DNA from: Lotus japonicus | Taxonomy: Eukaryota; Streptophyta; Magnoliopsida; Fabales; Fabaceae | Assembly (NCBI RefSeq): GCF_012489685.1 | Contig: NC_080044.1 | Span: 60,131,507-60,195,506 of the forward strand | DNA: 64,000 bases | Reading direction: 5' to 3' | Shown: piece by piece, positions 61,242-64,000 of the stretch | Numbering within the stretch: the first letter of the stretch is position 1 | How the letters are laid out: every line of letters starts with the position of its first letter | Position numbers and translations under genes: made by a program | Notes under the pieces: model-generated | What the model was told of the DNA's origin: nothing | The model's database searches: none | What the model saw: the letters and a program-made list of their open reading frames with translations, nothing else

Positions 61242-64000
61242 TCAGTTTGCACAGCATTCATTGCAAAGGTTAAGGTAATCTTGAGCTTCATCTAATGCTG
61301 ATTCCTTTGCATTATCAGCATATAAAATCTTCTTAATTGCTATAGACATCTGCAAAGAGAACATGTAAGTATGTAACAATTGATTACATTTATTCGGTTT
61401 TTTTTTTTAAATGTTCAATTAACCTTTAACAAAAACTGATACATAACAATGTGATGCATCATAAGAGGCAGAAAAACAAAGTTGGAACATATAACACAAT
61501 ACAAACGTTTTTCCCATCAGTTGGGAGAGTCAACTACTTGGATCAAACGTCACTATTATGTTGATTCTTCCAAGAGACTATATTGATCCAAGTCATTTTT
61601 ACTGGTTTAGAGTATTTTTAGGCCGTTCTGTCTATATTTGGCTATTCTCCAACCAATCAGAGTAAAAGTTACGATACAGCTCACCGCACAAAAGATCATT
61701 TCTATTTGACTGAAAAGTAAAGAATGTAGAACTCAACCTCAAGGGTGATCAATACCCAAACCCGAACTTTATGTTTCAACTTCAGAAAGTATACATGTCG
61801 ATACCAAAACCTTTTATAAAATGTTGTAAGCAAGAAAAAACTTTTGAGGCGTATGTTGCCCATCTCCAATGAATCACAAAGGAGGAAATTTAGACAATTC
61901 ATTGTCTAAATGATTGGAATAGATGATTATATCCATGTTGAAGTGCACAAAACTAAACATAATGACAAGCATACTGAAAAGGATGAAGGCATAAATGCAT
62001 TTGTGAATAAAAATAACTAAATTCAACGCAAGCAGAATTCTTACAGAGACATTCTTCACTTCTGGAGCCTGACAAAGAATTTCTATATCTCGTAGTTTTG
62101 CAAAGTAAAAGTCTCTTTCCTTTTCCAGGAGATTGACTGCAGATTTCAGATCAGTAATCTGTAAAACAGGAAACATAAGTGTAAAGAAGCGAGCAACCAA
62201 CAAATGACTGGGTACATATTTTTTTCATTAACCTAACCAAGTGACAACCTTCAATGGCAATACCCATATAAGAGAACAAGGAATTTCAGGCAATCGAGAA
62301 TATGAAAGCACATTAGTGTACATGAAACAAATGCGTTGGTATAGAATTCTATTTAAATAAATGGAAACAAATTTTGCATCAATCAGTAAGTTCATAAACT
62401 TCTTAAGTCCCCAGTTTCAAAAATGTAACAGCCTTACAGGCATGGAGAACCTAATGTTCATACCTCTTTCGACAGAGCCTGAATCTCTACTGAAGAATTA
62501 GCCCCACCTGCTGCTTCACTTGACCTGAATGGTTTGGCCCCTGTACTCAAAACAAAACAACCAACGAAGAGGGGAAGGATGAGAAAAGCAAAAGATACAT
62601 GGTAAAATCATCAGGCGAAGTACTGAACAACTTAGAATGAATGAGCCCAAGAAGCTAACCAGAGGTTCCATTAGGACCGAGTGTGTTGCTTGAGCCAGAA
62701 GCATTCTTAATATTTGTTTGCTGTGATTTTGATTTCTTCAGAGGACACCTAACATTCCGGTCCTTTCCGACTTTAACCCTCCGCTCCACAGGATTGTAAT
62801 TCCTAGAGATAATTAAAAGACAAAACAAAAACAAAAAAATTTGACTACATATACTATACACTATGATATGAGAAATATGAATGCATGGCAGTATCACACT
62901 TCTAAGTATTTGAAAAGATGTGTGTTAACATGTCCAACATAAGTAAAAGTACAATTACAGATTCCTACAAGTAATACAGGCACATCAATCTTTGGATCTA
63001 TTTCAATGATGAAAAATATACTCAGAGCAAATAACATACTCATTCATAATGCCACCATTCACAGAATCACAGTAATGTTTCAGCCATTGGAGGAACTCCA
63101 AGTTGTCCAAAGGTCTGCCTTTAACAAGCCTGCTAACTTCAATATGCTGTTAAAGGGTAGTAATGTTAAGCATGCATTAAATATATACCGCAACTATTGA
63201 TCGCACCAACATACTAGTTTTTTTAAAGTCTCATATGAAGTTATTGTGCAAAATATTTACCATCAAATCATGAGGGAAATTTCACACTTGGGCATAAAAC
63301 TTATCCAGCCAATCAAACTGGGATTGAGCATTGAAACCGGATCACACGCCAAATATTTCCTTAACAGGAACTCTAATGTAGCCTTATCCAACCTGCCTAT
63401 AGAGATAATTCCCAAAATTGCAGTGTGCCATTGCAAGCTTGAGGATATATATTGGTTCTAAGTGAAGGGTAAAAGGAAGCAGTAATAAAGAATAGGTGAT
63501 CTGCAATTCCAGTGTCGAATTTATCCATCCATAGAATATCTAGGTCTTGATAAACGCCCTATTTTCTCATATGCTAAAGCTTCATTAGATGTAAATCATT
63601 CCATTGAAACCCAAAAATAGAAATGCTGAATAGTGATCAAGTTTGCCTAAGTACGTCATAATAAGCCATCCTAGGTTTGTTTCTTTCTTGTTTATTTACT
63701 ACAGCAAAGCTCACTGTTAAGATCAAGTATCCCACTTAACATAATCATGAGAAGAAATAAACACCTTGTCAATTTTCAGCTTGTTGAACACATCCTGCAG
63801 AATTTTGTAATTCTGGATCTTATCATACTCCGTCTTTGCATCAAAATTCACCTGGATAAAACCCCCATTGCAAAAGTCACCCTTGGTAGAAATAAAATAC
63901 AAAAGAGCTCAAAAGAAAGTCAAAACAAAGTAATGTTGCCACCTTGTGCATTGGAACAACCCCTGGATGCGTCATGTCCATCATCTGGCATTGTACATCA
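61242..64000 (-). CDS. EB1C: EB1C-like microtubule plus-end binding protein (5' part outside window)
   Basis: Seven exons on the minus strand are visible: 64000-63943 (cut by the window edge), 63851-63765, 63146-63040, 62802-62660, 62540-62464, 62158-62045 and 61349-61242. Phases agree throughout. The first exons encode the rest of the calponin-homology domain ([59 protein letters not shown]). A basic Ser/Asn-rich linker ([16 protein letters not shown]) and the EB1 coiled-coil domain ([30 protein letters not shown]) follow. EB1 proteins track growing microtubule ends; EB1C is the plant form with a basic tail, nuclear in interphase and acting in spindle and phragmoplast alignment (known from Arabidopsis). 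About 45 N-terminal residues lie beyond 64000. The C-terminus here ends [12 protein letters not shown], shorter than in Arabidopsis; see findings. Confidence 0.93.

Overview
The window is nuclear DNA of a flowering plant: AT-rich, with multi-exon genes carrying canonical GT/AG introns and many nested transposable elements. The proteins and repeat families resemble those of eudicots, most likely a papilionoid legume. That placement is inference, since no marker sequence settles it.

Five host genes can be supported. They are (1) a TRIP4/ASC-1-type C2HC5 zinc-finger protein (246-2480, +, four exons); (2) a single-exon class I TCP transcription factor closest to TCP14 (28897-30135, +); (3) a bHLH47/POPEYE-type iron-response regulator (47366-48860, +, four coding exons plus a 5' UTR exon); (4) an HVA22a-type TB2/DP1 ER membrane protein (53025-55629, +, five exons); and (5) an EB1C-type microtubule plus-end protein (61242 to beyond 64000, -, first exon(s) outside the window). 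They show no operon-like or pathway relationship. HVA22 and EB1 converge tail to tail, and the space between them holds truncated second copies of both 3' ends. This implies an old tandem duplication of the pair followed by loss of the middle.

The rest is mostly transposon strata. From 10.8 to 26.1 kb lies a nest. An RTE-type LINE is split by a 904-bp solo LTR (duplicated target GAAAG) and a 1,007-bp TIR element. A probable CACTA element is split by a complete Copia element (14171-20119, duplicated target CGCTC) and a hAT deletion derivative (20403-21366, duplicated target GTTATACC). Then come a tRNA-type SINE and a 4.1-kb gypsy-like solo LTR that itself contains an 804-bp solo LTR (duplicated target CTGAG). 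From 34.3 to 39.7 kb are two nested Stowaway MITEs, a GACTCG-rich fold-back element, a hAT-like relic and a 5'-truncated L1-type LINE with tail and target duplication. From 42.6 to 45.8 kb are two hAT derivatives, one holding a Mutator-like MITE. A Mutator-like element lies 178 bp upstream of the HVA22 start codon, and that gene's introns carry a Harbinger-like MITE and a 116-bp TRIM-like solo LTR.

No bacterial-type system, CRISPR array or clearly new protein system is visible. The most unusual signal is the 59-bp tandem array (about 19070-19770) in the leader of the Copia element. Each unit encodes two small hairpins whose stems differ between units but keep pairing. Next are an alternating A/B 56-bp repeat (a 112-bp higher-order unit) in the large solo LTR, the Mutator-like insertion in the HVA22 promoter, and the duplicated HVA22/EB1 junction. 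Exon borders were read from sequence and protein-family similarity and have no transcript support here.
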